DNA of 21,548 nucleotides, taken from IMG/VR virus record IMGVR_UViG_3300025086_000300, positions 1-21,548 of that record. One strand, 5' to 3'. Made by a program: the position numbers and the translations under genes. Below the pieces are notes generated by a model. It saw nothing but the letters and a program-made list of their open reading frames with translations, ran no database searches and had not been told where the DNA came from. Positions 21,352 through 21,548 of this stretch are shown piece by piece. The DNA comes from a virus. The stretch's first letter is position 1; every line of letters begins with the position of its first letter.

Positions 21352-21548
21352 ACCGAGCAATGAAAATTGTCGGAGTTAGTGACACAAGGCAAAAGGATGA
21401 TTTTTATGCAACTCCATCTGAGGCAACTTGGAAGTTACTGGATGTAGAGAATTTCGTAGGGAATATCTACGAGCCATGCTGTGGGCAAGGTCATATCTCC
21501 AAAGTCCTAGAGGACGCAAAATATAATGTGGAAAGTAGCGATCTGGTG
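21348..21548 (+). CDS. DNA methyltransferase, N-terminal part
   Basis: The frame runs off the right edge with 67 residues visible. DFYATPSEATWKLLD (residues 18-32) followed by IYEPCCGQGHISKVLE (40-55) is the SAM-binding motif I of a class I methyltransferase, in a form common to phage adenine methylases. The N-terminal 'YaTP' segment is also typical. GAGGAG precedes the ATG by eight bases. Target and specificity cannot be told from this part. Confidence 0.75.
   Translation, partial: MNRAMKIVGVSDTRQKDDFYATPSEATWKLLDVENFVGNIYEPCCGQGHISKVLEDAKYNVESSDLV

Overview
The window looks like part of a tailed-phage genome, most likely a short-tailed (podovirus-like) phage of a marine alphaproteobacterium. 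The support is: tightly packed genes with many ATGA/TGATG overlaps; a run of ejection-type virion proteins followed by several tail-fibre proteins, with no long tape-measure gene; a lysis block with a GTA-type 3-TM holin and a GH108 endolysin; and an AT-rich composition. The fibre repeats of the SELNILDGVT type and several small proteins resemble ones I associate with marine phages. The host assignment is inference, because nothing in the window names the host. No integrase, tRNA, rRNA, IS element or CRISPR array was seen.

The window has three transcriptional blocks. (1) Positions 1-12107, rightward, carry the late genes: the tail end of a virion protein, a GNAT-like protein, three putative internal/ejection proteins (497-3974), a set of tail-fibre and adhesin-type proteins (3983-9347) including a fibre with twelve 13-residue repeats and a fibre with a C-terminal S74 self-cleaving chaperone, and a lysis block (9523-12107) of five small membrane proteins, one secreted protein and an endolysin. 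(2) Positions 18078-12096, leftward, carry early or accessory genes: a DUF3820-like/OB-like fusion, a SprT-like metalloprotease, several unknown phage proteins, a serine-recombinase-like protein that has lost its catalytic residues, a winged-helix protein, a YqaJ-type exonuclease and a small LexA-type winged-helix regulator. (3) Positions 18204-21548, rightward, carry replication genes: a ribbon-helix-helix regulator, a Holliday-junction-resolvase-like nuclease, a candidate ssDNA-binding protein, a strong terminator, a TOPRIM/RepA-type primase-helicase, a small protein and the start of a DNA methyltransferase that runs out of the window.

Blocks 2 and 3 diverge from a 125-bp control region (18079-18203) that holds three direct repeats spaced exactly 11 bp, just before the ribbon-helix-helix gene; this looks like an autoregulatory operator. 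Block 2 contains an AT-rich 14-bp tandem repeat array (14107-14158). Blocks 1 and 2 converge and overlap by 12 bp at 12096-12107. The items most worth following up are the catalytically dead recombinase-like protein, the EF-hand loop on a two-TM holin-like protein, the overlapping membrane/secreted gene pair, the two repeat arrays, and the terminator placed directly before the primase-helicase.
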